This document shows, one piece after another, positions 9,451-18,247 of a DNA stretch of 64,000 bases; position 1 is the first letter of the stretch, and the number at the start of each line of letters is the position of its first letter. The position numbers and the translations under genes are program-made. Below the pieces are notes generated by a model, which did not search any database, had not been told where the DNA came from, and saw only the letters and a program-made list of their open reading frames with translations. This DNA is from Candidatus Zixiibacteriota bacterium (GTDB lineage Bacteria; RBG-13-66-14; B26-G2; WVWN01), in the NCBI GenBank assembly GCA_030613505.1, contig JAUWLW010000010.1, positions 3,367-67,366 on the forward strand, in the 5' to 3' direction.

Positions 9451-9483
9451 AAAAAAGGCATAGGACCTACAACGCCCTATGCC
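9451..9483 (-). terminator. Strong terminator after the lamin-tail gene
   Basis: Minus-strand stem GGCATAGG pairs with CCTATGCC across an 11-base loop and is followed by TTTTTT. It lies 24 bases past the stop of the lamin-tail gene. Confidence 0.85.
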
Positions 9484-9506
9484 CCACCGGCAGCGCGGCG
9501 AGGCCC

Positions 9507-10178
9507 CTATTGGTTGTAATACATCGCCTTTATTCTACCCCAGGCGTTTCCCTCGGTATTGGCGGCCGGGGATTCGCGGGGGCTGTTAATATTTTGAGGT
9601 TGAGGTTTGGCGCGTTCGCGGAAATCGGTCAGGTTATCGCCGGTGTCGTACGAGTTCCCGTTGACTTCATTGTGGGTCGGGCCGGATTTGCGCTCCAAGC
9701 CGTGGCCGGGGCTCACGCCCGGATACTGCGTGCCCTCGTAATAGGGCCAGCGCACCGGCCCCCAACCGACGGCGTCCCGTTTCTGGCCGCTGGCGTGCTC
9801 GAGTATAATGCCGCCCTCGCCCTTCATAAAATCCATCGAGAGATCACAATAGAAGTCGGGCTTATAGGAGTACTTCGACCAAGCGTCCCGGTCCTGCTCC
9901 CGGCCTATGAGGTAAAAACCGTGATTCGGGATTACGACCTTCTCCTGGCCTTTTTCCAACGCAACCCTTTCGAGGCCGCGCTTGGAAGCGATGCGTACCC
10001 GCCACTCGCTAAGGTCGACGTTGGTCTTGGCGGCGTTATAGAGCTCTATAAACGGCGGCGGCGAGCTTGCGTCGGGGTCGTACAAGACTTCGGATATAAA
10101 AATCTTGTCCGCCGGGTCGGCCGCAAAGCTAACGCCGACAAGCAGCACGCATACTAGTATGTACGCCGATACCCGCAA
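9507..10178 (-). CDS. Secreted lamin-tail-domain protein with the conserved C-terminal tag
   Basis: 223 residues. Residues 1-19 form a cleavable signal peptide. The body, from about residue 27 to 150, is a lamin-tail domain (Ile-Ser-Glu-Val-Leu-Tyr-Asp-Pro, then Phe-Ile-Glu-Leu-Tyr-Asn), an Ig-like fold common in extracellular proteins. The last residues are Trp-Gly-Arg-Ile-Lys-Ala-Met-Tyr-Tyr-Asn-Gln, a variant of the tag found on five other secreted proteins here (27326-32802). The start is TTG 10178, supported by a GGAGA ribosome site. Transcription probably starts from the promoter at 10203-10231 and ends at 9451-9483, so it is a single-gene unit. Function is unknown beyond surface or extracellular location. 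Confidence 0.8.
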   Translation of the reverse strand: MRVSAYILVCVLLVGVSFAADPADKIFISEVLYDPDASSPPPFIELYNAAKTNVDLSEWRVRIASKRGLERVALEKGQEKVVIPNHGFYLIGREQDRDAWSKYSYKPDFYCDLSMDFMKGEGGIILEHASGQKRDAVGWGPVRWPYYEGTQYPGVSPGHGLERKSGPTHNEVNGNSYDTGDNLTDFRERAKPQPQNINSPRESPAANTEGNAWGRIKAMYYNQ

Positions 10179-10202
10179 GCCACTTTTCTCCTCTCACTTA
10201 CC

Positions 10203-10231
10203 ATTATGTCAGAACAGGCCATATTTGTCAA
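10203..10231 (-). promoter_or_regulatory. Sigma-70-type promoter of the lamin-tail gene
   Basis: Minus-strand TTGACA (10226-10231), a 17-base spacer and CATAAT (10203-10208), about 25 bases upstream of the TTG start. Confidence 0.8.
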
Positions 10232-10401
10232 GCGAAAAAGAAGCTTGCTTCCTCTGCCGCAGCCGCACCCCCGCCCGAGTGGACTCGTAACCTAATATCG
10301 AGCTAAAACCCTACCCCTAATATCCGTAACGGGCGGCGCGTCCCCGTTTCAGCCCTTTTTGTAATCGTCTTGGCAACGTTTCCGGATACTCGCCGGCACA
10401 C

Positions 10402-10424
10402 AAAAAGGCGGCGTTCGAGCCGCC
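10402..10424 (-). terminator. Terminator after the zinc-ribbon pair
   Basis: Minus-strand GGCGGC / TCGAAC loop / GCCGCC followed by TTTTT, about 45 bases past the stop of the gene at 10470. The rest of the 10179-10469 spacer shows nothing else except the promoter at 10203-10231. Confidence 0.8.
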
Positions 10425-10469
10425 CCGCAGAGTTGCCACACGGTGAATTATATGGGTTCGGGCCGCCGT

Positions 10470-10664
10470 TCAGTAAGCGGCCGGTTTCGCGCGCTCGTCG
10501 TCGCGACGCGGCGTTACTACCTCTTCTCTCGCGTTATCCCAGTCGGCGTCGCCGCAACGGCAGGGCGGGAATTTATCGCCCCGGGACAGCGATACCTCGT
10601 GACCGCAATTATCGCAACGGTATACGTCCGTCAACGGCGTCGGCAATCCGGCACGGTACACCAT
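10470..10664 (-). CDS. Small zinc-ribbon protein
   Basis: 64 residues. A Tyr-Arg-Cys-Asp-Asn-Cys-Gly-His knuckle at about 15-22 pairs with Pro-Pro-Cys-Arg-Cys-Gly at about 33-38, giving a rubredoxin-like zinc ribbon. The pattern YxCxxCGxxxxxxxGxxFPPC is shared by a widespread group of small zinc-ribbon proteins of unknown role. The ribosome site GGAGGGG lies 5 bases before the ATG. It follows a second ribbon gene (10732-10872) by 67 bases, so both probably share the promoter at 10918-10946. Confidence 0.75.
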   Translation of the reverse strand: MVYRAGLPTPLTDVYRCDNCGHEVSLSRGDKFPPCRCGDADWDNAREEVVTPRRDDERAKPAAY

Positions 10665-10731
10665 AACTACCCCTCCAAATGCTCACGGCTCACGTTCACG
10701 CGCGTTCGTCCCCGACCGCCGGACGGTTCCC

Positions 10732-10872
10732 CTACCGGTATTCGGTCCCTTCACAATTCGGGCACGGCGGCAGCGCGTCGTCGGGGTCGTCGAGCCGCAC
10801 GATTTGGTCGCAGCTCGAGCACACGTATAACCCGACCCCGGGTTGTTCGCCAGTATTCGGCATTTCAACCAT
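10732..10872 (-). CDS. 46-residue rubredoxin-like zinc-ribbon microprotein
   Basis: Short gene read as 46 residues from ATG 10872; an internal ATG at 10863 is an alternative. It carries Tyr-Val-Cys-Ser-Ser-Cys and, after an Asp-rich stretch, Leu-Pro-Pro-Cys-Pro-Asn-Cys, a two-knuckle zinc ribbon like that of the next gene. The frame ends with TAG at 10732-10734. A strong promoter lies 46 bases upstream. The other minus-strand frame here (10683-10946) has no such motif. Function is unknown; such proteins may bind zinc or iron. Confidence 0.7.
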   Translation of the reverse strand: MVEMPNTGEQPGVGLYVCSSCDQIVRLDDPDDALPPCPNCEGTEYR

Positions 10873-10917
10873 CCCTTTCGCCTGCCGCGAGCCATACCCG
10901 CACGCGGGAAGCAGAAT

Positions 10918-10946
10918 ATATTAACCCAGGCCGCGTCGGTTGTCAA
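10918..10946 (-). promoter_or_regulatory. Sigma-70-type promoter of the zinc-ribbon pair
   Basis: Minus-strand TTGACA (10941-10946), a 17-base spacer and TAATAT (10918-10923). Confidence 0.8.
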
Positions 10947-11180
10947 AGGGATTTTAACCGCGGCGATGCGCCGTTTCCGCCGGAGGCCTTGGGTCCCCCG
11001 GCGGTTTCCTCTGTGGCGCTAACGCCAGGGCCCCAAATCGCGCAGGCGATGACGGCTAGTATCGCAGCTCTCCCCCGAAACGTCGTTTTCAACTCGCCCA
11101 AAAAATATAAAGGCCAACCACGGTGCGGCCGCCGAGCTGGCGAAGGGCCGGGCCCGGCGACAATCGTACCGCCATACTAC
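10947..11180. other. Non-coding spacer between divergent promoters
   Basis: About 230 bases between the zinc-ribbon promoter and the guaB promoter. I see no gene, RNA or clear repeat here, only a GC-rich imperfect inverted repeat around 10975-11005 (CCGCCGGAGG...CCCCCGGCGG). Confidence 0.5.
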
Positions 11181-11210
11181 TTGCCGGGGGTAGTTTATTT
11201 ATGCTATATT
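11181..11210 (+). promoter_or_regulatory. Probable promoter of guaB
   Basis: TTGCCG (11181-11186), an 18-base spacer and TATATT (11205-11210). The guaB ATG follows after 22 bases and has GGGAG as its ribosome site. Confidence 0.55.
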
Positions 11211-11232
11211 TAAAGTTAAAAGGGAGCAGCTC

Positions 11233-12726
11233 ATGGCCAAGTTCGACCCGAAGAAGATGGCGGTAACCTTCGACGACGTGCTGTTGAAACCCCGCTACAG
11301 CACCGTCCTCCCGCCGGACGTGGACGTCCGGACGCAATTCACGCGCCATATAAAGCTCAACGTCCCCATAGTATCCGCGGCGATGGATACCGTCACCGAG
11401 GCCGCGCTCGCCATAGCGCTCGCGCAGGAGGGCGGCATCGGCGTGATACACCGCAACATGTCGGCGGAAGAGCAGGCCGCCGAGGTCAACAAGGTCAAAC
11501 GCTACGTCTCCGGCATGATCGTCGACCCCTACACCCTCGCCCCCGACGCCCCCGTCGCCGACGCGCTCGCCATCATGGCCAACCACAAAATATCGGGCGT
11601 CCCCGTCGTCGACGCCGAGGGAGTTCTCGTAGGCATCATTACCAACCGCGACCTGCGCTTCGAGAAGCGCCGCGACATCCCGGTGGCCGAGCTGATGACG
11701 CGCGAGGGTCTGATAACCGCGCCGGTGAGGACCTCGCTCGAGAAGGCCAAAGAGCTGCTCCACAAGCACCGCATCGAAAAGTTGCCCATCGTCGACGCCA
11801 AGGGGCGCCTTAAGGGCCTCATAACCGTAAAAGACATCGCCAAAGCCATCGAGTACCCGAACGCCAGCAAGGACGGGCAAGGGCGACTGCGGGTCGCCGC
11901 GGCGGTGGGCGTGGGCGAACACGCGCTGGAGCGCGTCGAGCGGCTGCTGGAGAACGACTGCGACGTAGTCGTCGTGGACACCGCCCACGGCCACACCAAG
12001 GGCGTCATCGACGCCGTCAAGTCGATCAAGCGCAAGTTCAAGGGGGCCGAGGTGGCCGCGGGCAACGTCGGCACCGCGGAGGGGGCGGAAGCGCTTATAG
12101 CCGCGGGGGTTGACGGCGTCAAGGTGGGCATCGGGCCGAGCGCCATCTGCACCACCCGCGTCGTCGCCGGCGCCGGCGTCCCCCAGGTTACGGCCGTAAT
12201 GGAAGCGGCGCCCGCGTGCCGGAAGGCCAAGGTACCGCTGGTCGCCGACGGCGGCATCAAGTACTCCGGCGACATCACCAAGGCCGTCGCGGCCGGCGCC
12301 TCGTCGGTTATGATCGGCTCGCTCTTCGCGGGGACGGAGGAGAGCCCGGGCGAGCTTATCCTCTACGAGGGCCGCTCCTACAAATCCTACCGCGGCATGG
12401 GCAGTATGGGCGCGATGGGCGGCTCGGCGCTATCGCGCGACCGGTACGGCCAACCCGAAGACGCCGAGGCGGCGAAGCTCGTGCCGGAGGGCATCGAAGG
12501 CCGCGTCCCGTACCGGGGGCCGCTGTCGCAAGTGGTCTACCAGCTCGTCGGCGGCCTGCGCGCCGGCATGGGCTACTGCGGCGCTAAAAACGTCAAAACG
12601 CTGTGGAAGACCGCGGAGTTCTTCCGCGTTACGCCCGCCGGCCTGGCCGAGAGCCACCCCCACGACGTCCAGATAACCAAAGAGGCCCCCAACTACGGCG
12701 TCCGCACGCCGTGGGACAAGAAGTAA
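11233..12726 (+). CDS. guaB: Inosine-5'-monophosphate dehydrogenase
   Basis: 497 residues. It oxidises IMP to XMP with NAD, the committed step of GMP synthesis, in the cytoplasm. The TIM barrel is interrupted at about 95-210 by two CBS domains, as in full-length bacterial enzymes. The NAD/substrate region Asp-Thr-Ala-His-Gly-His is at about 250, the active-site loop [10 protein letters not shown] supplies the catalytic Cys at about 307, and the flap has Gly-Ser-Met-Gly-Ala-Met. The start ATG follows GGGAG. The DUF4126 gene begins 18 bases after the stop and may be co-transcribed. Confidence 0.97.
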   Translation: MAKFDPKKMAVTFDDVLLKPRYSTVLPPDVDVRTQFTRHIKLNVPIVSAAMDTVTEAALAIALAQEGGIGVIHRNMSAEEQAAEVNKVKRYVSGMIVDPYTLAPDAPVADALAIMANHKISGVPVVDAEGVLVGIITNRDLRFEKRRDIPVAELMTREGLITAPVRTSLEKAKELLHKHRIEKLPIVDAKGRLKGLITVKDIAKAIEYPNASKDGQGRLRVAAAVGVGEHALERVERLLENDCDVVVVDTAHGHTKGVIDAVKSIKRKFKGAEVAAGNVGTAEGAEALIAAGVDGVKVGIGPSAICTTRVVAGAGVPQVTAVMEAAPACRKAKVPLVADGGIKYSGDITKAVAAGASSVMIGSLFAGTEESPGELILYEGRSYKSYRGMGSMGAMGGSALSRDRYGQPEDAEAAKLVPEGIEGRVPYRGPLSQVVYQLVGGLRAGMGYCGAKNVKTLWKTAEFFRVTPAGLAESHPHDVQITKEAPNYGVRTPWDKK

Positions 12727-12744
12727 GGACCCGGGAGGTAGGCC

Positions 12745-13734
12745 ATTCCCCCGGCAATCGTAATCGCCGCTCGCGCGCTCGGCATCCCGTTCCTGGCCGG
12801 GATTAATTTATACGTAACCGTCTTCGCGCTGGGCCTAATCAAAAAGCTCACCGGGACGACGGTGCTGGGGCCGGAGTTCGACGTCCTGGCGAGCTGGCCG
12901 GTACTAGTCGTCGCCGGCGTTCTCCTCGTCGTCGAGATCGTAGCCGATAAAATCCCGGCCGTGGACCATGTCTGGGACGCGGTCCACACCTTCGTACGGA
13001 CGCCGGGCGCGATGGTGGTCGTGGCGGTCATGATGCAGGGCCAGGACGTGACGTGGCAGGTTATCGCGATCCTGGTCGCGGGGGGCGTGGCGTTCGTGGC
13101 GCACGCGGGCAAGGCCACGGCTCGAGTCGCCTCCACTAAAACCACCGCGGCGACGGCCAACGCGTTCATAAGCGCCGCCGAAGACGTGTTCGTCGCCGTC
13201 GGGTCCGTGCTGGCCGCTTTCTACCCCGTCGTATTGGGCGCGCTGGTGCTGGCGGCGCTTCTCGCGGGGGCGATATTCAGCCCCAAGCTGGTCCGGGCTT
13301 TCCGCATAAGCTGGGCGGTCTCGTCGAACTACCTCCGGTACCTCTGCCGCAAGCTCCGCCGCCGGCTCGAGCCCGGTTGGCGGCCGAAGCGGAAGGCCGT
13401 CAATTTGCCGCCGCCGCTCCAGGACCTCGCGTTGGCGGAAGCGCCCCTCGGCGCGGCCCGGGTGCTGGAAGGCAAATACGGCCGGCGCCGCATGGGCTAC
13501 CTCCTGGTGTGGCGCGACCGGTTGGCGCTGTACGTTAAGCGGGTCGTGAAAGCGAAGGTCCGCGGCTACTATTACAAGGAACTTGAAGACGTTTACGTGG
13601 GCGAGGACACGTTGTTGGACCGGCTGTTCTTCGCCGCCCGCGGTCGGTCGTACGTGCTATCGTTCTTCAAAGGCCAAGAACCCGCGGCCGCCGACGTAGC
13701 GGGACTGATCGCCGCGGGTCGGGCGAAACCTTGA
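12745..13734 (+). CDS. DUF4126-family membrane protein with C-terminal PH-like region, apparent AUU start
   Basis: From 12745 the product is 329 residues. The family hallmarks run from the very N-terminus: Gly-Ile-Asn-Leu-Tyr at about 20, then Val-Glu-Ile-Val-Ala-Asp-Lys-Ile-Pro-Ala-Val-Asp at about 65. Several membrane segments follow to about residue 200. The last 110 residues are soluble, with alternating strands like a PH-type domain. The only standard start in frame is GTG 12862, which would remove the first conserved helix. ATT 12745 sits 5 bases after a perfect GGGAGGT ribosome site and right behind an in-frame TAG, so initiation at AUU is likely. A sequencing error is the alternative. 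Function of DUF4126 is not known. Confidence 0.7.
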   Translation: MPPAIVIAARALGIPFLAGINLYVTVFALGLIKKLTGTTVLGPEFDVLASWPVLVVAGVLLVVEIVADKIPAVDHVWDAVHTFVRTPGAMVVVAVMMQGQDVTWQVIAILVAGGVAFVAHAGKATARVASTKTTAATANAFISAAEDVFVAVGSVLAAFYPVVLGALVLAALLAGAIFSPKLVRAFRISWAVSSNYLRYLCRKLRRRLEPGWRPKRKAVNLPPPLQDLALAEAPLGAARVLEGKYGRRRMGYLLVWRDRLALYVKRVVKAKVRGYYYKELEDVYVGEDTLLDRLFFAARGRSYVLSFFKGQEPAAADVAGLIAAGRAKP

Positions 13735-13818
13735 CGGACGACGCGTCGAGAGCGGAAACGCCGAAACGGATAAAACCGGTGCGAAAGCCCTTAAACCGCG
13801 GCACAATAAACACACGAA

Positions 13819-15894
13819 GTGAAGAATAAGCATAAAGCGTTAGAGGTCTTGTTCGGCTTTTTAAGCGCGGCCGTGCCGTTCGCGGCTTACCTGATTACGC
13901 TGCCGACGACGATCACCTTCGAGGATTCGGGGCAAATCATCACCGCCGCGGCCAAGCTCGGCGTCTCCCACCCGTCGGGGTACCCGCTGGAGTCGCTTGT
14001 CGGCCAATTCTTCACGCTGGTCCCCTTCGGCCTCATAGCCTGGCGGGTTAACCTCGCGTCGGCGGCCGTAGCCGCGGCCTGTTGCCTCGTAATATTCTTT
14101 CTGCTCCGCCGCCTGTTCCTGGAGATCAAGGAAGACGCCCGGATAGCGGCGCCGGCTTCGGCGGCGGCCGCGGCGGCCGCTTTCGGTTTGGGCCGCGCAT
14201 TCTGGAGCCAGGCCGTCGTCGCCGAGGCGTACGCGGTAAACGCGCTAGCGCTCGCGGCCGTGTTATACGCGGCTTTCAACTTCGTCCGCACGCGCGACGC
14301 GAGGTGGGGATACCTCGCGGCCTTCCTCGGCGGCGTCGCGCTCAGCGCCCACACTTCCTCGGCCATAATATCGATACCGGTAGCGGCGTACCTGATCTGG
14401 CGGTTCCGGAGGTTGCCGAGCCTCCGCGCCTTTTCCGCGGCGCTGGCGCTCGTCTTGCTCGGGTTCATGGTGTACCTCTATTTACCGATCCGCGCCGTCC
14501 AAGGGCCGGCTATAAACTGGGGCGACCCCCGCACGCTGTCGCGCGCGTACGCCCACATTACGCGGCGGATGTACGGCGGCCCCAACCTGGTGCGGCTCCA
14601 GTTCCTGCCGTTTCATCTGCTCGAGATGGGGAAATTCCTGTGGTGGGAATTCGCGCCCCCCGCGACATTGGCCGTGGCTGCCGGGATATTCATAGGGTTG
14701 AAAAGGCGGGCCAAGCCGTGGGGCTTCCTGGCGTTGTTGTTGTTAGTAACGGGGCCGCTGGCGACGGTGGCGTTGGTCCTCCTCCTACAAGGGCACCAAA
14801 TTCCGGGTATTCAAGTTTGGTACATCCCCTTCTTTATGTTGTCGGCGCTGTTCTTGGGGCTGGCCCTCTTCAAGCTGACTACGAGGCGGAACGCCTGGGT
14901 TCGGCGCGGCGGATACGCCGCCCTCGCGCTCGCCGTGGCTTTGCCGCTGGCGTTTAATTTCTATTGGAACGACTACCGCGACTTCTACTTCGCCGAGGAC
15001 TACGGCGCCAATTTCCTCCGCACCATAGCGTACGGCGGCTTCAATATAATGTTCGAGCGCGGCTCGCTGGGAACTTTCGAGACCGCCTATTTAAAGAAAG
15101 TCGAGGGCCACCGACCGGACCACGTATTCGTCGACGCGACGGGGAGCGTGTACTCCGAGTACGGCCGGTTCGCCGCGGGCCGCCTCGACCCGCGAGACCC
15201 GGTAGCGGCGCGATTGTGGGAGCGCGCCTTCGAGCGGGATATTTTGACGTCGCCCTCCCACCAAGACGTCTACTACAGCATCGTCAGGGAAGAAGTTACG
15301 TCGTACGGCTTCGCCCTCGAGCCCGCCGGGATGTTGTTCCGCGTCGCGACGCCGCCGCTCGAGCGGCGGCCCGTATCGCCCGTTTGGAGCCGTTACGCCA
15401 TGCGGGGCGTCGCCGACGTCGAGGCCGACCCCGCCTCCCCGCGCTACCTGGCCGAAGAGTGGACCCGCGACGGCATTAGTAAATATAAGCTGATGTTGGC
15501 GAGAGATTATTACCTGGCGGGCGAGACCGACAGAGCGCTCGCCACACTCGCCGAGGCGGCGCCCATCGCCAACGATATGACGGAATCTTTGCTCGAGCTG
15601 GCCAATATCTACGCTTTGTACGGCTACTATGAAGAATCCATACCCTACTACGACCAGGCTCTCGAGGCTTTCCCGCGCAAAGGCGTAGGCGACGCGAGCT
15701 TCCGACTCCACTACGCTCAAATCCTGGCCAACAAAGCGATCGCGTACCTGCATATCGGCGACGTCGACGCCGCGGAGGAGGCCTTCCTCCAGTCGCTGGA
15801 AATCTACCCGGACAATCCCGACATCCGTCGCGTGGCGCGTCGCGAAAATCTCGAAGCGGCCGCTCGATTGTTCGCCGGCGGAAGCCAACCGTAA
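13819..15894 (+). CDS. DUF2723-family GT-C membrane glycosyltransferase with TPR tail
   Basis: 691 residues, GTG start. The N-terminus has the DUF2723 signature: Glu-Asp-Ser-Gly-Gln at about 34-38, followed by Gly-Val-Ser-His-Pro-Ser-Gly-Tyr-Pro-Leu. In this family the acidic residue in the first outer loop is the likely catalytic base of a lipid-linked sugar transferase, often compared with protein O-mannosyltransferases. About ten membrane segments follow to residue 385, then a soluble part. The last 130 residues contain TPR-like helices (Leu-Ala-Asn-Ile-Tyr-Ala-Leu-Tyr-Gly-Tyr-Tyr-Glu-Glu-Ser). It is followed by a second GT-C protein 123 bases later. Sugar and acceptor are unknown. Confidence 0.8.
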   Translation: MKNKHKALEVLFGFLSAAVPFAAYLITLPTTITFEDSGQIITAAAKLGVSHPSGYPLESLVGQFFTLVPFGLIAWRVNLASAAVAAACCLVIFFLLRRLFLEIKEDARIAAPASAAAAAAAFGLGRAFWSQAVVAEAYAVNALALAAVLYAAFNFVRTRDARWGYLAAFLGGVALSAHTSSAIISIPVAAYLIWRFRRLPSLRAFSAALALVLLGFMVYLYLPIRAVQGPAINWGDPRTLSRAYAHITRRMYGGPNLVRLQFLPFHLLEMGKFLWWEFAPPATLAVAAGIFIGLKRRAKPWGFLALLLLVTGPLATVALVLLLQGHQIPGIQVWYIPFFMLSALFLGLALFKLTTRRNAWVRRGGYAALALAVALPLAFNFYWNDYRDFYFAEDYGANFLRTIAYGGFNIMFERGSLGTFETAYLKKVEGHRPDHVFVDATGSVYSEYGRFAAGRLDPRDPVAARLWERAFERDILTSPSHQDVYYSIVREEVTSYGFALEPAGMLFRVATPPLERRPVSPVWSRYAMRGVADVEADPASPRYLAEEWTRDGISKYKLMLARDYYLAGETDRALATLAEAAPIANDMTESLLELANIYALYGYYEESIPYYDQALEAFPRKGVGDASFRLHYAQILANKAIAYLHIGDVDAAEEAFLQSLEIYPDNPDIRRVARRENLEAAARLFAGGSQP

Positions 15895-16017
15895 GCTTTC
15901 TCTAACGGCCCGCCGTTCGTCGAAGCGAGGCTGAGATAGTCAGTCGGATACCGGCCGGCGGAGCCGGGCGCCGAATGAACCACCACCCCCAACCGGACTT
16001 CAACCCAAACGCCGCTT

Positions 16018-17637
16018 ATGAGTAATATATTTAAAAATCCAAAGTTGCCGTTAGCCGTCACGCTATCCTTGGCGGTGCTAGCGCCCGCCGTCTGGCTCGC
16101 GACCGTGATCCCCGTCGAGGGGTTAAACTTGCCCTCGGACGACGCCTGGATCCATCAGGTCTTCGCCCGCAACCTGGCCCGCGAGGGGCGGTTCGAGTAC
16201 AACCCGGGAGAGCGCTCCGCCGGCGTCACGGGCCCGATTTGGACCATGCTCTTGAGCGAGACCTATTTCTTCCACCTCCCGCCGCGCGTCGCGGCTCTGG
16301 TACTGACCGTGGCGAGCCACATGTTGTGGGTGGGGGCGATATACTGGCTCTGCCGGGGCCTCTGGCCGGATCGGTCGCGTTGGTGGCCCGCGGCCGCGGC
16401 GTGCCTATTTACTCTCTTCGGACCGGCGGTGTGGTTCTCGGTATCCGGCATGGAGACGTCGCTGTTCTTCGGCCTGGCGACGGTGGCCGCCGCGGCCTTC
16501 GGCCGGCGCCGCCACGCCGTCGCCGGTTTCGCGGCCGCGGCCGCGGTACCGGTTCGACCCGAGGGAGGCATACTGGTCGCCATGCTGTTCGCGTGGTGGG
16601 TCTTCACGTTGGTCCGTGAGAAGCGGCGGCCGAACGCGGGCGAGCTGGTCGGCTACGTATTAATGCCGCTCCTGTTCGATACGCCGTTCGTCGTCCACAA
16701 TTGGATTGCGGCGGGCGTTCCTTTCCCCTCGACGTATTTCGGCCGGCACTGGCTTTATTTGGGGAACGTGGACCCGGACAAACGCATCGTATGGAACGGC
16801 CCACCCATTCTGGCGTTCTACTGGTACCGCTACCTTCAAGTCTGGATGCTGGGGCAAAACGACCTGTCCAACGCCATGAAGATCTTCACGGAACCCGCAG
16901 TGCTCAGCCAACTCGGCCTGTGGGCCGCGGTCATCCAGCTCGTTCGCCGCCGCCTGCAATCGGGTTTCGGGTTCTTCATAATCTGGGTGCTGCTCCACAA
17001 CCTCGTCTACGCCTTCCTTTTGCCCAACTTCGGGACCGCGGGCAGATACGAGGGCTGCAACTTCGCGCTATTTGCCATCGCTATACCGTACGGCGCCCTG
17101 TTCTTGCTGGGTCGGGTTAAGGACAGGGCTTTCAAGATAATCCCGTACGTCTTCGTCGCCGCGGCTTTCGTCTCGGCCGCGGGCTCGTATTTACACTGGC
17201 GGATGATGTACGCCGATAACATCCACCACATCACCACCGTCCACGAGAGGGCCGGCAAATGGGTGGCCCAAAACCTCCCGAAGGAAGCACGTATAGCGGC
17301 CTTCGACATCGGCGTGTTCGGTTACTACGCGGACCATTACATCATCGACCTGGGCGGCCTCCTCGACCGCGAGGCCGACGAATATCTCCGAACCAAAACC
17401 ATGAGCCGGTACCTAAAAAAGAAGGATGCCGACTACGTCGCTATGATGGAGATCGAAACGCCGGATATCATACCGTTACCCGAACGGCTCGGCTTCTATC
17501 GCGACGAGGGCAAGGTCTTCCGCACCGAATACCTTAAATCGTGGACGCTCAATATCAGCCGGCGACGATGGATAAACGTAACCGCGATAGCGTACCCGCG
17601 GCTTGGCCTTTACAAAATTAAGTTTCTAAGCGACTAA
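16018..17637 (+). CDS. GT-C-type membrane glycosyltransferase (PMT-like)
   Basis: 539 residues with about nine membrane segments. The first outer loop carries the acidic motif Leu-Pro-Ser-Asp-Asp-Ala-Trp-Ile at about 38-45, then Gly-Arg-Phe-Glu-Tyr-Asn-Pro-Gly-Glu. This fits polyprenyl-phosphate-sugar-using GT-C enzymes, which act on the periplasmic face. The C-terminal 170 residues are soluble and include Ala-Phe-Asp-Ile-Gly-Val-Phe-Gly-Tyr-Tyr, a stretch often seen in this group. It stands between the DUF2723 protein and the sigma-factor operon, with only 15 bases to the latter, so transcription may continue into it. The acceptor cannot be read from sequence. Confidence 0.75.
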   Translation: MSNIFKNPKLPLAVTLSLAVLAPAVWLATVIPVEGLNLPSDDAWIHQVFARNLAREGRFEYNPGERSAGVTGPIWTMLLSETYFFHLPPRVAALVLTVASHMLWVGAIYWLCRGLWPDRSRWWPAAAACLFTLFGPAVWFSVSGMETSLFFGLATVAAAAFGRRRHAVAGFAAAAAVPVRPEGGILVAMLFAWWVFTLVREKRRPNAGELVGYVLMPLLFDTPFVVHNWIAAGVPFPSTYFGRHWLYLGNVDPDKRIVWNGPPILAFYWYRYLQVWMLGQNDLSNAMKIFTEPAVLSQLGLWAAVIQLVRRRLQSGFGFFIIWVLLHNLVYAFLLPNFGTAGRYEGCNFALFAIAIPYGALFLLGRVKDRAFKIIPYVFVAAAFVSAAGSYLHWRMMYADNIHHITTVHERAGKWVAQNLPKEARIAAFDIGVFGYYADHYIIDLGGLLDREADEYLRTKTMSRYLKKKDADYVAMMEIETPDIIPLPERLGFYRDEGKVFRTEYLKSWTLNISRRRWINVTAIAYPRLGLYKIKFLSD

Positions 17638-17652
17638 ACTTCCCAGCGCCTT

Positions 17653-18234
17653 ATGGCGTCCAATACTAGCGGTGGAGAAAGAAAAAAGGCCGTCGTATCC
17701 CGGGAAATGGTGGACCGGGCCCGCGACGGCGACGACGAGGCGTTCGGCATCATCGTCGAGACCTACCGCGACCGGCTTTTCGGCTTGGCCTTGGGCATCG
17801 TGCGCAACAGGGATACGGCGGAAGACGTCGTACAAGAGGCGTTTATAAAGGCCTATAAAAACCTCAAACGCTTTCGCGGCGACGCCAGTATATATACTTG
17901 GTTGTACCGGATTGCGGTCAACACGGCGCATAACCACCTGAGGAAAGCGAAGCGGGCGGCGGAAGTTGACTTCGACGACGTGGCGCCTTTTATCGAAGCG
18001 CGCGGCCTCAACCCGGCCGAAAGCGCCGCCAACGTGGAACTGGGGGAGGCCATCGACGGCGCCGTCCGCCAGCTGCCGCCGCGCCAACAGGAGGTCTTTA
18101 TACTGCACTACTTCGAACAGATGACTCATCGCGAGATAGCGGAGACGCTGGGCGTAACGGAAGGGGCGGTGAAAGCCAATTTCTTCCACGCCGTACAAAA
18201 ACTCAAAGGGGCGTTAAGACCGTACGTAACGTAA
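17653..18234 (+). CDS. ECF-type RNA polymerase sigma factor
   Basis: 193 residues, RpoE-like. Region 2 (about 25-90) has Asp-Glu-Ala-Phe-Gly-Ile-Ile-Val and Asp-Val-Val-Gln-Glu-Ala-Phe-Ile-Lys-Ala. Region 4 (about 135-190) has Leu-Pro-Pro-Arg-Gln-Gln-Glu-Val-Phe and a helix-turn-helix at His-Arg-Glu-Ile-Ala-Glu-Thr-Leu-Gly-Val. It directs RNA polymerase to stress or envelope promoters. The next gene, 13 bases away, encodes its probable zinc anti-sigma factor, and a Spy-like protein follows, a common three-gene layout. No autoregulatory promoter could be confirmed upstream because the gene lies only 15 bases after the GT-C gene. Confidence 0.95.
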   Translation: MASNTSGGERKKAVVSREMVDRARDGDDEAFGIIVETYRDRLFGLALGIVRNRDTAEDVVQEAFIKAYKNLKRFRGDASIYTWLYRIAVNTAHNHLRKAKRAAEVDFDDVAPFIEARGLNPAESAANVELGEAIDGAVRQLPPRQQEVFILHYFEQMTHREIAETLGVTEGAVKANFFHAVQKLKGALRPYVT

Positions 18235-18247
18235 ACAGGTAACGAAC

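Noticed and set aside
10179-10469. A possible tRNA suggested by GTTCGAGCC near 10413
   Set aside because: The bases form the loop of a terminator hairpin; there is no cloverleaf or acceptor stem around them.
10683-10946. An 87-codon minus-strand frame over the zinc-ribbon region
   Set aside because: It runs through the promoter at 10918-10946, and a shifted 46-residue frame inside it has a proper zinc-ribbon pattern.
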